Positions 24,743 to 33,196 of a DNA stretch of 42,489 nt are shown piece by piece. A program made the translations under genes and the position numbers. The notes under the pieces were generated by a model. The model was given only the letters and a program-made list of their open reading frames with translations, was not told the origin of the DNA and did no database searches. Origin of the DNA: Marinosulfonomonas sp. GTDB taxonomy: Bacteria > Pseudomonadota > Alphaproteobacteria > Rhodobacterales > Rhodobacteraceae. Each line of letters starts with the position of its first letter. Position 1 is the first letter of the stretch. The stretch spans positions 1 to 42,489 of the forward strand of contig WFNH01000107.1 of NCBI GenBank assembly GCA_015488685.1. Direction: 5' to 3'.

Positions 24743-25848
24743 TTTATCCGTTCCCCGCTATCCGGATCAAAGAAAACTGCCTTGCCCATGTTGAATGCAA
24801 GGCCTGTCACAGTTTCCGCCACAATATGCGCATCCGCCCGTAGACGGGCAACGGCGCTTTTCCCGCCAAGTTTCACAACAGCAAAGGTATCGGAACCAGC
24901 GGGTTCAACAACCTCGACAAAACAGTCCCGCTTTTCCACTTGCTTTGATTCCCGATCAGCCCCTTGCGGATCGGTAAATGCCTCGGGGCGGATACCGAAT
25001 ATAACCCGCTTGCCCACCCGTGCCTGCAAATCGTCAGTCAGTGGAACAGGCAGCAGCATCACCCCGTCATGGCCGTCCAGAGACAACATCAACCCATCAG
25101 CTTTCTTAACCACCTTCCCCGGCAACAAATTCATCGCAGGGGACCCCATGAAATCAGCGACAAACATGTTTACCGGATCATTGTAAATCTGGTCCGGCGT
25201 TCCGAATTGCTGCACAATTCCGTCTTTCATCACCGCAATACGGGTGGCCAGCGTCAGGGCCTCGATCTGGTCATGGGTGACATAAACGATGGTTGTTCCC
25301 ATGCGTTTATGCAGCCGTTTGATTTCTGTGCGCATATCCACCCGCAGCTTGGCGTCAAGATTTGATAGCGGTTCGTCAAACAAAAACACTTGCGGGTTGC
25401 GTACCAGCGCGCGCCCCATTGCCACCCGTTGCCGCTGACCACCCGATAACTGGCTGGGTTTGCGTTTCAGCAACTCGCGGATTTGCAGCATGTCCGCCAC
25501 CTCTTCAATCGCCTTTATGCGATCTGGTTTTGTCATCCCGCGAATTTCCAGACCAAAGCTGATATTCTTTTCCACCGTCATATTCGGGTAAAGGGCGTAG
25601 GATTGGAAAACCATTGCAATATCGCGCTTTGACGGGTGCAACTCTGTAACCGACCGCTCTCCGATGATAACATCGCCGGACGTGACATCCTCCAAACCTG
25701 CAATACAATTCAGCAATGTAGACTTGCCACATCCAGACGGCCCGACCAGCACCAGAAAGCCGCCGTCCTCGATCTCCAGATCAATGCCTTTCAGCACTTT
25801 GGTCGCACCGTAAGCCTTGTACAGATTTTCAATCTTCAGTCGTGCCAT
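24739..25848 (-). CDS. sugar ABC transporter ATP-binding protein (MalK/UgpC type)
   Basis: A 369-residue ATPase. Walker [11 protein letters not shown]-loop [16 protein letters not shown], signature [19 protein letters not shown], Walker [13 protein letters not shown] and switch VTHDQIEAL are all intact; a C-terminal TOBE/MalK regulatory region follows. It powers import by the two permeases upstream. ATG 25848 lies 8 bp after the upstream permease stop; a GTG eight codons earlier is a less likely start. It overlaps the isomerase by 4 bp. Confidence 0.95.
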   Translation of the reverse strand: MARLKIENLYKAYGATKVLKGIDLEIEDGGFLVLVGPSGCGKSTLLNCIAGLEDVTSGDVIIGERSVTELHPSKRDIAMVFQSYALYPNMTVEKNISFGLEIRGMTKPDRIKAIEEVADMLQIRELLKRKPSQLSGGQRQRVAMGRALVRNPQVFLFDEPLSNLDAKLRVDMRTEIKRLHKRMGTTIVYVTHDQIEALTLATRIAVMKDGIVQQFGTPDQIYNDPVNMFVADFMGSPAMNLLPGKVVKKADGLMLSLDGHDGVMLLPVPLTDDLQARVGKRVIFGIRPEAFTDPQGADRESKQVEKRDCFVEVVEPAGSDTFAVVKLGGKSAVARLRADAHIVAETVTGLAFNMGKAVFFDPDSGERIK

Positions 25849-25855
25849 ACTATTT

Positions 25856-26737
25856 CTATCCTTTGACTGCACCCGCCATCAGACCCCGCACGAAATAGCG
25901 GCCCGAAACGATATAGACGATAAGTGTTGGTAATGCCGCAAGGATTGCACCAGCAAAGTGCACATTGTATTCCTTGACACCGGTTGACGAGTTCACAAGG
26001 TTGTTCAAAGCCACCGTCATCGGAATTGAATCAAAATCTGCAAAACTGACCCCGAACAAAAAGTCGTTCCAGACATTTGTAAACTGCCAGATGATAGTCA
26101 CCACAGCAATCGGCGCTGAACTGGGGGCCAGAATGCGCCAGAAAATCTGGAAAAACCCCGCCCCATCTATCTGGGCTGCCCGCACCAGTTCGGTTGGAAA
26201 GGCTGCATAGTAATTGCGAAAAAACAGCGTGGTAAAGCCCAGACCATAGATCGTATGCACCAATACTAATCCCGATGTGGTGCCCGCCAGCCCCAAGATT
26301 CCAAGGATTCGCGCCATTGGAATCAGCACGATTTGAAAGGGGATAAAGCAGGCCAACAGCAGCAGGCCAAAAACAAGATCCGATCCGCGAAAGCTCCATT
26401 TCGTCAGCACATAACCGTTCAGCGCGCCCAAAGAGGTGGAAATCAGCACAGCGGGAACCACCATGAAAATCGAGTTGATAAAATAGGGTTTCAGCCCCGT
26501 TGGCTGTACGCCAATCTGGGCATAGGACCACGCCGCCCGCCATGGCTCGATCGTCCAGTTCTTTGGCAGTGCCAACATATCGCCGCCGCGAATTTCCTCT
26601 AGCGGTTTTAGTGAATTTGTCAGCATCACATAGAGCGGCAACAAATAGAAAATCATGAACAGGATCAATACGGTGTAAATAATGATCCGCGTCGCCCCGC
26701 TGCCTTTCAAAGCATTGTCTTGCGTTGCCCCGCTCAT
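25856..26737 (-). CDS. sugar ABC transporter permease (MalG type)
   Basis: A 293-residue inner-membrane protein with six predicted TM segments. The EAA loop that docks on the ATPase reads [20 protein letters not shown]. The N-terminus and length match the MalG branch of carbohydrate uptake permeases. ATG 26737 has AGGAGG about 6 nt upstream and overlaps the preceding permease by 4 bp. It forms the membrane channel with the MalF-type partner. Confidence 0.95.
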   Translation of the reverse strand: MSGATQDNALKGSGATRIIIYTVLILFMIFYLLPLYVMLTNSLKPLEEIRGGDMLALPKNWTIEPWRAAWSYAQIGVQPTGLKPYFINSIFMVVPAVLISTSLGALNGYVLTKWSFRGSDLVFGLLLLACFIPFQIVLIPMARILGILGLAGTTSGLVLVHTIYGLGFTTLFFRNYYAAFPTELVRAAQIDGAGFFQIFWRILAPSSAPIAVVTIIWQFTNVWNDFLFGVSFADFDSIPMTVALNNLVNSSTGVKEYNVHFAGAILAALPTLIVYIVSGRYFVRGLMAGAVKG

Positions 26738-27615
26738 CTTTTACCTCCTGCCCGCAGCTCGCTGTATACATATGGCACGATGATCGAAAATATCATGATC
26801 AGCATGATGATGGCGCTTGAGGCCCCTACCCCCATCTGGTTGCGAGTAAATGTGTAGGAATACATGAATGTTGCCGGCAATTCGGTGGCCCGCCCCGGCC
26901 CGCCACCGGTTAACGCCACAACCAAATCATATGCCTTGATCGCCAGATGTGCCAACACCACAAAGGCCGACAGGAACACCGGCCGCATCATCGGGATAAT
27001 GATCTTGCGATAGATGCGAAACCCGGTGGCTCCATCAATCTGCGCGGCTTTGATAATTTCGTTATCCACACCGCGCAAACCCGCCAGAAACATCGCCATC
27101 ACAAAGCCCGAACTTTGCCAGACGGCGGCAATGACTACAGTGTAGATTGCGTAATTCCGGTCCTTGATCCAGTTGAAATGAAAGCTGGCCCAACCCCATT
27201 GATGCATTGTGTTTTCCAACCCGATACCCGGGTCCAGAAACCATTTCCACGCCGTTCCGGTCACAATAAAACTGAGCGCCATCGGATACAGGTAGATCGG
27301 GCGAATAAACCCCTCGGCGCGGATTTTCTGGTCCAGAAGAATTGCCAATAACAGTCCAATCGCCGAACTGATCCCGATATACAGAATACCGAAAATGGCC
27401 AGATTGGTGATTGCCGTATTCCAGTGACGCAAGCGAAACAGTTTTTCGTAATTGGCAAATCCGACCCAGTTATACGAGGGCAGCATCTTGGAATCTGTCA
27501 TCGAAAGATACCCAGTATACAGGATGAACCCGTAAACAAAGATCAGCACCAGAAAGAAGCTGGGCGCCAGCACCATCCGTGGAAGCCAGTTCTGGAAACG
27601 ATCAATCATAATCAT
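26734..27615 (-). CDS. sugar ABC transporter permease (MalF type)
   Basis: A 293-residue inner-membrane protein with six TM segments and the EAA loop EIIKAAQIDGATGFRIYRKI. It is the shorter form of MalF-type permease, without the large periplasmic loop found in E. coli MalF. The start could be ATG 27615 or the ATG two codons on. It follows the binding-protein gene by 81 bp containing two hairpins, and its stop overlaps the next permease start. Confidence 0.95.
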   Translation of the reverse strand: MIMIDRFQNWLPRMVLAPSFFLVLIFVYGFILYTGYLSMTDSKMLPSYNWVGFANYEKLFRLRHWNTAITNLAIFGILYIGISSAIGLLLAILLDQKIRAEGFIRPIYLYPMALSFIVTGTAWKWFLDPGIGLENTMHQWGWASFHFNWIKDRNYAIYTVVIAAVWQSSGFVMAMFLAGLRGVDNEIIKAAQIDGATGFRIYRKIIIPMMRPVFLSAFVVLAHLAIKAYDLVVALTGGGPGRATELPATFMYSYTFTRNQMGVGASSAIIMLIMIFSIIVPYVYSELRAGGKR

Positions 27616-27634
27616 GCCTGTATTTGTGTTGAAA

Positions 27635-27687
27635 ATGGCGGGCCGCCAAACCGCCCGCCATCTGTACTATGCCCGCAATATGCGGGC
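27635..27687 (-). terminator. two tandem hairpins between binding protein and permease genes
   Basis: Hairpin A has perfect 9-bp arms (ATGGCGGGC and GCCCGCCAT, loop 9). Hairpin B has perfect 7-bp arms (GCCCGCA and TGCGGGC, loop 3). There is no T-run. Such intercistronic structures commonly stabilise the binding-protein mRNA and reduce read-through, so that the binding protein is made in excess over the permeases. Confidence 0.7.
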
Positions 27688-27696
27688 TATCCGCGC

Positions 27697-28950
27697 CTAT
27701 TTGGCGTCAGCCACGGCTGCAACCAGTTCGGCGGCGGCTTCCTTTGCGTCGTATTCGCCGTTGAAATGTGCAGTCACCACATCATACATCGCATTCTTGA
27801 TCGAGGCCGGCACAGCATGACCATGCGCCATCGAGCCAAACAAACTGCCATTTGCATTGGCCTCGGCCAAATCCGCCATGCCTTTCTTGCCACAGTCATC
27901 AAAGGCGTCATTCGGAACATCCGTCCGCGCAGGAACCGACCCTTTGACCACATTAAAGGCCGATTGGAACACGGGGCTCATCACCGCCGATGCCATCAGC
28001 TTTTGCGCTTTCTGGGCCTCTGGATCATTGACTTTGAACATCGCGAACTGGTCCGAGTTGAACGTCACGGACCCTTGCGTGCCCGGGAAGCGGATACAGA
28101 CAAAATCCTTGCCGGGCACTTGATCGGCACGCAGGAATTCACCCTTGGCCCAGTCACCCATCATCTGCATACCGGCTTCGCCATTGATTACCATCGCCGA
28201 CGCCAGATTCCAGTCACGGCCCGAGAAATTATCATCCACATAGCTGCGCAGCTTGGCCATCCGGTTGAAGACCTCGACCATTGTGTCGCCACCCAATGCA
28301 TTCTCGTCCAGATCAATCATTGACGCCTTGTAAAAATCATTGCCCATCGACAGCACAACCGCATCGAATATGGTTGCATCCTGCCACGCCTGCCCGCCAT
28401 GGGCCAACGGGGTGATGCCGTTTGCTTTCATTGCGTCCAGCACAGCGATCAGTTCATCCCAATTCGTCGGGGCCTTGCCGCCGGCAGCATCCAGTGCCTT
28501 TTTGTTGATCCAGACCCAATTGGTCGAATGCACATTGACCGGTGCTGCAACCCAGTGACCATCATATTTTGAAAATGCTTTCAGGGCGTCGGGAACAACC
28601 GCATCCCACCCTTCCGAAGTGGCGACATCATCCAGATTTGCCAAAGCACCCTCGGCCGCCCAATCGCGAATATCAAACCCCAGCATTTGCACTGCAGTCG
28701 GCGCATTGCCAGCAGTGACCCGCGCACGCAAGGCTGTCATTGCCGCCTCGCCACCACCACCGGCCACCGGCATATCCTGCCATTCAACACCTTTGCTGGC
28801 CAGATCATCCTTAAGCACGTTCAGTGCAGCAGCTTCGCCACCGGATGTCCACCAGTGCAACACCTCGACATTACCAGCCGAAGCCATCCCGCCACCTAGC
28901 GCCAGAACGGCAGCCGATACCGTTATTCTCAATACAGATTTCATGAACAT
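27697..28950 (-). CDS. sugar ABC transporter substrate-binding protein
   Basis: A 417-residue periplasmic protein. The signal peptide is [20 protein letters not shown] with cleavage likely at MASA/GNV, followed by [19 protein letters not shown], a start typical of the glucose/mannose-type group of family 1 extracellular binding proteins. ATG 28950 has GGGAGG about 5 nt upstream; the ATG two codons on is an alternative. Given the D-lyxose/D-mannose isomerase at the end of the operon, D-mannose or D-lyxose is the likely ligand, but specificity cannot be read from sequence by eye. Confidence 0.93.
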   Translation of the reverse strand: MFMKSVLRITVSAAVLALGGGMASAGNVEVLHWWTSGGEAAALNVLKDDLASKGVEWQDMPVAGGGGEAAMTALRARVTAGNAPTAVQMLGFDIRDWAAEGALANLDDVATSEGWDAVVPDALKAFSKYDGHWVAAPVNVHSTNWVWINKKALDAAGGKAPTNWDELIAVLDAMKANGITPLAHGGQAWQDATIFDAVVLSMGNDFYKASMIDLDENALGGDTMVEVFNRMAKLRSYVDDNFSGRDWNLASAMVINGEAGMQMMGDWAKGEFLRADQVPGKDFVCIRFPGTQGSVTFNSDQFAMFKVNDPEAQKAQKLMASAVMSPVFQSAFNVVKGSVPARTDVPNDAFDDCGKKGMADLAEANANGSLFGSMAHGHAVPASIKNAMYDVVTAHFNGEYDAKEAAAELVAAVADAK

Positions 28951-28980
28951 TTTTTCCTCCCGGGAATGTAATATTATTGG

Positions 28981-29002
28981 CAAATTATAACGATACAAAT
29001 AT
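28981..29002. repeat. composite operator-like element, copy 1
   Basis: CAAATTAT (28981-28988), 4 nt, then ATACAAATAT (28993-29002). The same two blocks recur at 29062-29081 with a 2-nt gap. This copy covers the -10 and the spacer of the binding-protein promoter, the expected place for a LacI-family operator. Confidence 0.6.
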
Positions 29003-29014
29003 CAACCCTGTCAA
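28984..29014 (-). promoter_or_regulatory. promoter of the sugar transport operon
   Basis: Leftward TTGACA (29014-29009, perfect) and TATAAT (28989-28984, perfect) are separated by 19 bp, or 18 bp to the overlapping TTATAA. The start codon follows about 34 bp downstream. The long spacer and the overlapping repeat suggest a regulated promoter. Confidence 0.65.
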
Positions 29015-29061
29015 TAAATTCCTCAAAAGAATCGAAAATAGGTTGTTTTTAGATGTTCAGC

Positions 29062-29081
29062 CAAATTATGTATACAAATAT
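29062..29081. repeat. composite operator-like element, copy 2
   Basis: CAAATTAT (29062-29069), 2 nt, then ATACAAATAT (29072-29081). It lies about 80 bp from copy 1 and about 97 bp upstream of the LacI-family gene, in the same orientation as copy 1. It could serve autoregulation or looping. Confidence 0.55.
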
Positions 29082-29177
29082 TAGATCGTTTTAATGCGAT
29101 TTTGGCGCAAAGAATGGCCATAGAAAATTGATGACTGGTAATAAATACGCCAAGCGACCCGATCGGAGGACAGACCC

Positions 29178-30224
29178 CTGAACCAAAACAGTCGCGATAC
29201 AAGCGGTCCCCGCCCAACATTAAAGACCGTTGCCAAAATTGCCGGATTAGCTGTCACAACAGTATCCCGCGCATTGGCAAATGACCCCAAGATCGCCACG
29301 GCAACCCGCCAGCGAGTCGCAGATATTGCCCGAAAGGTGGGATATGTGCCGGATCGTGCCGCACAACGTTTGCGCACGGGGAAAACTATGGTGATCACAT
29401 TGCTTCTGGATGGCACACAAGAAAGGATCAGTTTCGGAAGCACCATAATTGCCGGGCTAACCCGCGCCTTGCAGGGAACCAGCTATCACTTGACGGTTTC
29501 GCCACATCATCTTGCTGAAACACCCGAAGAATCCGTGCGGTACATCATGCGGAACAATCTGGCGGATGGTGTCATCTTTTCCCGGGTTGAACCATTCGAC
29601 GGCAGGGTGCGATTGCTGTCCGAGCAGGGATTTCCCTTTGTCTGCCACGGCAGAACCGAATTTTCGACCCCCCATGCCTATGTTGACTTTGACAACGAGG
29701 CGTTTGCCTATGCCGCAGCAAACAAATTGATAAAAGCAGGTGCACGGCGGGTATGCATGATTATGCCTGACAGCCGGTTTACCTTTCACCAGCACCTTCG
29801 ATACGGGTTGATGCGCGCAGTCAGAAATAGTGGCGTTGAAGTTGTGATGCCAGAAGACGTGACGCTGGATTCATCTTTGGTCCAGATCAACAGATGGGCA
29901 AACAAGATTGCCAATACACCGGACCGCCCCGATGCCTTTATCTGCCCGGGCGAAGCGGCTTATGTCGCATTGATGAGCGGCCTGCGCAGCGCGGGCCTGG
30001 AACGGGGCCGCGACTTTCAGGCGGTGGTCAAGGCAAGCTCGGACCTGCTCAAACACATCGAGCCAAGTATTGATTTGATATATGAGGATATCGAGGAAAG
30101 CGGTTATTTGCTGGGAAAACATTTGCTGGATGCGCTAACCTCTCCGGATACCACCCCGAAACAAACGCTTCTTGCCCCTACATATGGCGCCCCTGAATTG
30201 GCCGAACGAACAGACGCCGATTAG
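29178..30224 (+). CDS. LacI-family transcriptional regulator, probable CTG start
   Basis: A 348-residue protein if started at CTG 29178. The DNA-binding domain PTLKTVAKIAGLAVTTVSRA is followed by NDPKIATATRQRVADIARK and the hinge RAAQRLRTGKT; a periplasmic-binding-protein-like sensor domain follows. The frame is closed by a stop at 29142, and no ATG, GTG or TTG lies between there and the helix-turn-helix. CTG 29178 has GGAGGA 7 nt upstream. The first TTG (29274) would remove half of the DNA-binding domain. Divergent from the sugar operon, it most likely represses it until the sugar binds. Confidence 0.88.
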   Translation: MNQNSRDTSGPRPTLKTVAKIAGLAVTTVSRALANDPKIATATRQRVADIARKVGYVPDRAAQRLRTGKTMVITLLLDGTQERISFGSTIIAGLTRALQGTSYHLTVSPHHLAETPEESVRYIMRNNLADGVIFSRVEPFDGRVRLLSEQGFPFVCHGRTEFSTPHAYVDFDNEAFAYAAANKLIKAGARRVCMIMPDSRFTFHQHLRYGLMRAVRNSGVEVVMPEDVTLDSSLVQINRWANKIANTPDRPDAFICPGEAAYVALMSGLRSAGLERGRDFQAVVKASSDLLKHIEPSIDLIYEDIEESGYLLGKHLLDALTSPDTTPKQTLLAPTYGAPELAERTDAD

Positions 30225-30520
30225 CCCCTGTCAGGATTCGGCCATAACTTTTCAAAGGCAACACCCCATCCCGTGGAATATTCTATCCGCGGATATAGCC
30301 CTGCTGTGGCACAAATATCGTAAATCCGCTTGATCGCCATATGCAAAGCGACTTCTGGGTGAAGGTCATGTGCGGCGGCACGACCGCCTGACAGGTCAAT
30401 TCCATCAAACACCTCTTCTTCTCCGCCTTTCAATATCGCAAACCTTGATTTGATTATGCCAAGGGAACGGGGGATAGGCCCACAGTTGGTAGAGATCTCA
30501 GACCCCTCCACCTTTCGCAC
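30221..30520 (-). CDS. hypothetical short protein, possibly a truncated gene
   Basis: A 99-residue frame with GTG start 30520 and no clear ribosome-binding site; an in-frame stop lies directly upstream. The C-terminal half (AAAHDLHPEVALHMAIKRIY, then GLYPRIEYSTGWGVAFEKLW) has the composition of a real protein, while the N-terminus looks less convincing. It overlaps the end of the LacI-type gene tail to tail by 4 bp. I recognise no family; it may be the C-terminal remnant of a longer gene. Confidence 0.4.
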   Translation of the reverse strand: MRKVEGSEISTNCGPIPRSLGIIKSRFAILKGGEEEVFDGIDLSGGRAAAHDLHPEVALHMAIKRIYDICATAGLYPRIEYSTGWGVAFEKLWPNPDRG

Positions 30521-30545
30521 CTATCATTTTGTAATTGAGGCACCG

Positions 30546-30558
30546 TAATAAATTATTA
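30546..30558. promoter_or_regulatory. A+T-rich palindrome upstream of rfbC
   Basis: TAATAAATTATTA is a perfect dyad with 6-bp arms and one central A, about 96 bp upstream of rfbC. It may be a binding site or part of a promoter; no matching -35 was found. Confidence 0.35.
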
Positions 30559-30653
30559 GGACTGTCACCCTAATTGTGCTGATGTAAGAGCCTTTCTTGC
30601 AAAGGAACTCTAAAACGCAACATAGTTATCCGAGCCAATAGTATAAAATTTCC

Positions 30654-31223
30654 ATGCAAATCGAACAAACAGCCATTCCCGGAGTACTGATCCTGACACC
30701 CCCCCGATTTGGGGACCATCGGGGTTTTTTTTCCGAAAGCTGGAACCGTAAGGTATTGGAAGATCTGGGTATTGATCTTGATTTTGTGCAGGACAACCAT
30801 TCCCTTTCCAACGAAGCCGGAACAATACGCGGATTGCATTTTCAGGCTCCGCCCCATGCACAGACCAAACTGGTGCGATGCGGACAAGGGGCATTGTTCG
30901 ATGTCGCTGTGGATATACGCCGTGGGTCATTGACATTCGGCCAATGGGTCGGGATTGATCTTTCGGCGGATAACGGTCGGCAACTGTTGATCCCCGAAGG
31001 GTTCCTGCACGGGTTTGTCACACGCGCGCCCTATACCGAGATCATTTACAAATGCACCGACTATTATGACCCTGCAGCAGATGGTGCCGTGCGGTTTGAC
31101 GATCCGGATATCGGCATTGAATGGGGCATAGAGCCGGATCAGGCCGTGCTATCGAAAAAGGACGATGCCGCACCCTGGTTGCGCGATTTCTCGACCCCGT
31201 TCGTTTACAAGGCCAAAACATGA
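30654..31223 (+). CDS. rfbC: dTDP-4-dehydrorhamnose 3,5-epimerase
   Basis: A 189-residue cupin-fold epimerase of standard length, the third step of dTDP-L-rhamnose synthesis. It has [24 protein letters not shown], the active-site histidine in [11 protein letters not shown], and [13 protein letters not shown]. No ribosome-binding site precedes ATG 30654; the upstream stretch is GTATAAAATTTCC. Codons 17-27 contain a GC hairpin followed by T8 that looks like an intrinsic terminator (see the 30702 entry). The stop overlaps rfbB by 4 bp. First gene of rfbCBDA. Confidence 0.96.
   Translation: MQIEQTAIPGVLILTPPRFGDHRGFFSESWNRKVLEDLGIDLDFVQDNHSLSNEAGTIRGLHFQAPPHAQTKLVRCGQGALFDVAVDIRRGSLTFGQWVGIDLSADNGRQLLIPEGFLHGFVTRAPYTEIIYKCTDYYDPAADGAVRFDDPDIGIEWGIEPDQAVLSKKDDAAPWLRDFSTPFVYKAKT
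30702..30732 (+). terminator. terminator-like hairpin with T8 inside rfbC
   Basis: Perfect 7-bp arms CCCCGAT (30702-30708) and ATCGGGG (30718-30724), with a 9-nt loop, are followed at once by eight T residues (30725-30732). This is the form of a rho-independent terminator, 48 nt into the rfbC coding sequence. It overlaps codons for the conserved DHRG.F.E region, so part of it is constrained by protein sequence. A C7 run (30699-30705) adjoins it. Confidence 0.6.
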
Positions 31224-32257
31224 AAATTCTTGTAACCGGAGGGGCTGGTTTTATCGGGTCTGCTGTTGTTCGCCGTGCGATTGCCGACGGGCATAGTGTG
31301 GTTAATCTGGATGCCCTGACATATGCCGCGTGTCTGGACAACGTTACATGCATTGCCGATGATCCAGCTTATATTTTTGAACGTGCCGACATTCGTAACG
31401 GCGCGACGTTGGGCAATATATTCACGAAACACAAACCGGATGCCGTGATGCATCTTGCAGCCGAAAGCCATGTGGACCGCTCGATTGATGGACCGGGGGC
31501 CTTTATTGAAACCAATGTGAACGGCACTTATAATCTACTGGAAGCGGCACGACATTATTGGCAGACGCAGGGCAAGCCCGAGAGTTTCAGATTCCACCAT
31601 ATTTCCACGGACGAGGTATACGGATCACTTGGGGCAACAGGTCTGTTCACCGAAGAAACCCCTTATGCCCCCAACAGCCCTTATTCGGCCTCCAAAGCGG
31701 CCTCTGACCATCTGGTGCGTGCATGGCACGAAACCTATGGGCTGCCCGTTGTCGTGACCAACTGCTCAAACAACTACGGCCCCTACCATTTCCCTGAAAA
31801 GCTTGTTCCCGTTGTTATTATAAGGGCATTGTCCGGCCAGCCAATTCCAATATATGGCAAAGGTGACAATATCCGCGACTGGCTGTTTGTTGAAGACCAC
31901 GCCGAGGCCCTATTAACCGTATTGCAGCACGGCAAAGATGGATGCACCTACAATATCGGCGGTGAAAACGAGGCAACAAATCTGGAACTGGTGCGGGAGC
32001 TATGTGACATTCTGGAAAATATCCGCCCCACCGACAAACCATATGCCGATCTGATTACCTTTGTGCCCGACCGGCCGGGCCATGACCAGCGCTATGCGAT
32101 TGATCCGACCCGAATCCGGACCGAACTGGGCTGGAGACCGTCAGTCACACTTAGTGAAGGTCTGAAGAAGACGGTCAAATGGTATCTGGAAAATGAAACA
32201 TGGTGGCGCAGTCTGCTTAATCGCGAAGGTGTTGGCAAGCGGCTGGGAAAACAATAA
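31220..32257 (+). CDS. rfbB: dTDP-glucose 4,6-dehydratase
   Basis: A 345-residue short-chain dehydrogenase/reductase enzyme catalysing the second step of dTDP-L-rhamnose synthesis. The NAD-binding [14 protein letters not shown] is at residues 7-20; also present are [25 protein letters not shown], the catalytic [15 protein letters not shown] and [18 protein letters not shown] 31220 overlaps the rfbC stop by 4 bp; the longer open frame upstream overlaps rfbC and is not supported. An 81-bp gap follows before rfbD. Confidence 0.97.
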   Translation: MKILVTGGAGFIGSAVVRRAIADGHSVVNLDALTYAACLDNVTCIADDPAYIFERADIRNGATLGNIFTKHKPDAVMHLAAESHVDRSIDGPGAFIETNVNGTYNLLEAARHYWQTQGKPESFRFHHISTDEVYGSLGATGLFTEETPYAPNSPYSASKAASDHLVRAWHETYGLPVVVTNCSNNYGPYHFPEKLVPVVIIRALSGQPIPIYGKGDNIRDWLFVEDHAEALLTVLQHGKDGCTYNIGGENEATNLELVRELCDILENIRPTDKPYADLITFVPDRPGHDQRYAIDPTRIRTELGWRPSVTLSEGLKKTVKWYLENETWWRSLLNREGVGKRLGKQ

Positions 32258-32338
32258 TGCAGTGCAAATCTTTACCTTACCATAACTTGGATGCGCCTAT
32301 TCTACGAGGTGAACGAATGAGTAAGGGGCACTGAATAA

Positions 32339-33196
32339 ATGCGCATTTTGGTTTTTGGAAAAACCGGGCAAGTGGCAACCGAACTGGCACGACAAGCCAA
32401 AGTAACAGGTTTGACGCGCGAGGATGCCGATTTGTCCGATCCGGATGCCTGTGCGGAAATCATTGCTCAAACAGATGCAAATGTGGTGATCAACGCCGCG
32501 GCATATACCGCCGTAGACAAAGCCGAAGATCACGAGGAACTGGCCATGACAGTAAACGGGGCAGCACCAACGGCAATGGCGAGGGCAGCCGCAGCAAAGG
32601 GTCTGCCGTTCTTACACATCTCGACAGATTATGTGTTTGATGGTCGCGGCACGCGGGCTTGGCGCCCCGATGATACGGTTACACCGTTGGGGGCCTATGG
32701 CCGCAGCAAACTGGCCGGCGAGGATGGCGTGCGCAACGCTGGAGGGGCCTATGCCGTTTTGCGCACCAGCTGGGTGTTCTCAGCCCACGGTAATAATTTT
32801 GTCAAAACCATGCTTCGGCTGGGCGCTGACCGTAACAAATTGAATATTGTTGCTGACCAGATTGGTGGACCAACGCCGGCTGCCGGAATTGCCATGGCCT
32901 TGATAACTATGGCCAAGGCATTCCATAGCGGATCGGGGACAGCAGGTATTTACCATTATTGCGGCGCCCCTGCTGTAAGCCGGGCGGATTTTGCCCGCTG
33001 GATTTTCTCCAAAAGCGGCCTGAAGGTGTCCGTAACGGACATTCCCACGTCCGCCTATCCGACCCCCGCGAAACGCCCCCTGAATTCACGCCTGGCCGGA
33101 CACGCACTTACAGCGGATTACGGCATCCCCCCCCCTGACTGGAAGGTAGGGTTGAAGGATGTATTAAAAGAATTGGGGCAATTGAAAAATGACTGA
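32339..33196 (+). CDS. rfbD: dTDP-4-dehydrorhamnose reductase
   Basis: A 285-residue short-chain dehydrogenase that completes dTDP-L-rhamnose. It has a nucleotide-binding start RILVFGKTGQVATELA, INAAAYTAVDKAE, STDYVFDGRGTRAW, the catalytic YGRSKLAGED and VLRTSWVFSAHGNNFVKTML. AAGGGG about 10 nt upstream supports ATG 32339. A nine-cytosine run lies at 33127-33135, about 60 nt before the stop; loss or gain of one C would stop translation within a few codons. The last 8 bp overlap rfbA. Confidence 0.96.
   Translation: MRILVFGKTGQVATELARQAKVTGLTREDADLSDPDACAEIIAQTDANVVINAAAYTAVDKAEDHEELAMTVNGAAPTAMARAAAAKGLPFLHISTDYVFDGRGTRAWRPDDTVTPLGAYGRSKLAGEDGVRNAGGAYAVLRTSWVFSAHGNNFVKTMLRLGADRNKLNIVADQIGGPTPAAGIAMALITMAKAFHSGSGTAGIYHYCGAPAVSRADFARWIFSKSGLKVSVTDIPTSAYPTPAKRPLNSRLAGHALTADYGIPPPDWKVGLKDVLKELGQLKND
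33127..33135 (+). repeat. C9 homopolymer in rfbD
   Basis: Nine consecutive C residues encode part of GIPPPDW. The +1 frame meets TGA immediately after the tract and the -1 frame meets TAG five codons on, so slippage would truncate the protein by about 20 residues and stop ribosomes before the overlapping rfbA start. Confidence 0.7.

Noticed and set aside
32317-32334. Five-codon frame ATGAGTAAGGGGCACTGA before rfbD
   Set aside because: It has a reasonable ribosome-binding site but is too short to support; AAGGGG within it more likely serves rfbD.
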